Positions 29,110-29,876 of a stretch of DNA of 29,876 nucleotides are shown piece by piece. The notes beneath the pieces are model-generated. The model searched no databases. It was given only the letters and a program-made list of their open reading frames with translations, and was not told the origin of the DNA. Made by a program: the position numbers and the translations under genes. The stretch comes from Chara braunii. Lineage: Eukaryota > Streptophyta > Charophyceae > Charales > Characeae. How positions within the stretch are numbered: position 1 is the first letter of the stretch; each line of letters starts with the position of its first letter. The stretch covers positions 1,095,877-1,125,752 of the forward strand of contig BFEA01000347.1 in assembly GCA_003427395.1 (NCBI GenBank). The letters run 5' to 3'.

Positions 29110-29360
29110 CCCAGGTGCCCATGTACTGCAGAGATGAGCACCGGGTACCCAGACCTGCACCCACCCCACCCACGAGGACATTGGGTCAGGTGCAGGTCTT
29201 GATAAGGTGACCTGGGTGGGATGAGGGTGGGTCAAGGCCAAGCAGCCTGGGTGGGTGACAGGTGGGTCAACATTAGGCCTGGGTCACCCGAGTGGGTGGG
29301 TGACAGGTGGGTGAGTGCTAGGCCTGGGTCACACGACCCACAGACCCAGGACAACCCATG
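29110..29360. repeat. Cluster of GGGTCA/CCTGGGT/GGTGGGTGAC motifs
   Basis: Many direct and a few inverted copies of ACCTGGGT, GGGTGACAGGTGGGT and AGGCCTGGGTCAC, then a C/A-rich stretch (29,364-29,400) and an A13 run (29,462-29,474). It resembles the subterminal array plus homopolymer layout of the 27.5-kb element, but no terminal repeats are found. Confidence 0.6.
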
Positions 29361-29400
29361 AGGACCCCCCACCCCCCCAAATCCCTGCACGAAATGTCCA

Positions 29401-29776
29401 CCCGCCTAAAAAAGTTAAGGTACACGCACAAAATGTCAAGTCCCGTCGTCGGCCTGCCTGGAAAAAAAAAAAAAGGTCAGGTCCTCCTGAAAACAAAAAA
29501 GCAGGAACCTTCTTTCAAATTTTTCACATGCTGCTCTTGCCTCTTGGCGGCTGCACCACGACCCACGTTTGGCTGAGTTACCGCTTTCAAACGGGATGCT
29601 GAGTTTCCCTCCCATTAAAACAACAGGGGGCGAGCCTAACCACAACAGGTGGCAAGGTTCGCTCCCCACTTTTGAACTTCTGGAGCGCTTTGAATTTTGG
29701 CGCCGTCATCCAGCGACGACACAACTTGTGCATGGTTCAGCAGCAGGGAGGAGGTGGCGGGGCGGCAAGGAGGGGG
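29401..29776. other. Intergenic, nothing recognised
   Basis: It contains the A13 run and GC-rich DNA. Frames in it show no motif. Confidence 0.4.
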
Positions 29777-29876
29777 GCAACGCACCGACGGCCTGGGGAG
29801 CAACAGTGCGGCTGCGAGCCATGCACCGACGGCCTGGGGAGCCACGCACTGACGGCCTGGGGAGCAACAGCGCTGC
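29777..29876. repeat. Tandem repeat GCACCGACGGCCTGGGGAGC
   Basis: Three copies of a 20-bp phrase at about 29,780, 29,822 and 29,844, with spacers that shorten from about 22 to 2 bases. It runs to the window edge. Confidence 0.85.

Overview
The window looks like repeat-rich nuclear DNA of a green-lineage eukaryote. Its retroelements are plant-like: a LINE with an APE endonuclease and plant-type RT, Ty3 chromoviruses primed by initiator tRNA-Met, and a Penelope-like element with the endonuclease ahead of the RT. There are no operons, ribosome binding sites or compact genes. A charophyte such as Chara, or an early land plant, is my best guess, and this is inference. Almost every coding trace is a decayed mobile element; I find no intact gene. 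One candidate host exon (minus strand, near 15.2-15.7 kb) is weak.

Layout. 1-2.8 kb: low-complexity DNA, a tRNA-related repeat with a tRNA 3'-half-like segment, a (TTG)n tract and one copy of a dispersed repeat. 2.87-4.9 kb (+): the 3' end of a chromovirus (integrase tail, chromodomain, probable 3' LTR with TATA box and U3 repeats). 5.17-12.14 kb (+): a broken LINE with ORF1 (zinc knuckle, coiled coil) and ORF2 (APE endonuclease, RT, C-terminal region), ending in poly(A). Its ORF1 is interrupted by a 405-bp element flanked by a 9-bp direct repeat. 12.14-14.07 kb: a second LINE 3' fragment with a zf-RVT zinc finger, then a tRNA-related segment with the same 3' end and poly(A). 14.07-16.92 kb: a second dispersed-repeat copy, a tandem unit present three times, (CT)n tracts, and an assembly gap of 15 N.

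16.92-25.86 kb (-): the most notable region. It is a Penelope-like element in permuted order: GIY-YIG endonuclease, then a CxC linker motif, then RT. Related sequence occurs at both flanks, and one flank abuts a (CT)n tract. It is split at 18,581-24,048 by an LTR element that kept gag and the chromodomain but lost protease, RT, RNase H and integrase.

25.86-27.55 kb: no recognisable gene, only short tandem repeats. 27,554-28,452: a non-autonomous, hAT-like DNA element with 11-bp terminal inverted repeats, a 7/8-matching 8-bp target duplication and dense subterminal motifs. 29.1-29.4 kb: a similar motif cluster with no partner in view.

Across all of this run about fifteen short tandem duplications (24-203 bp). 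Three of them occur in only one of two sister LTRs, so at least those arose after insertion.
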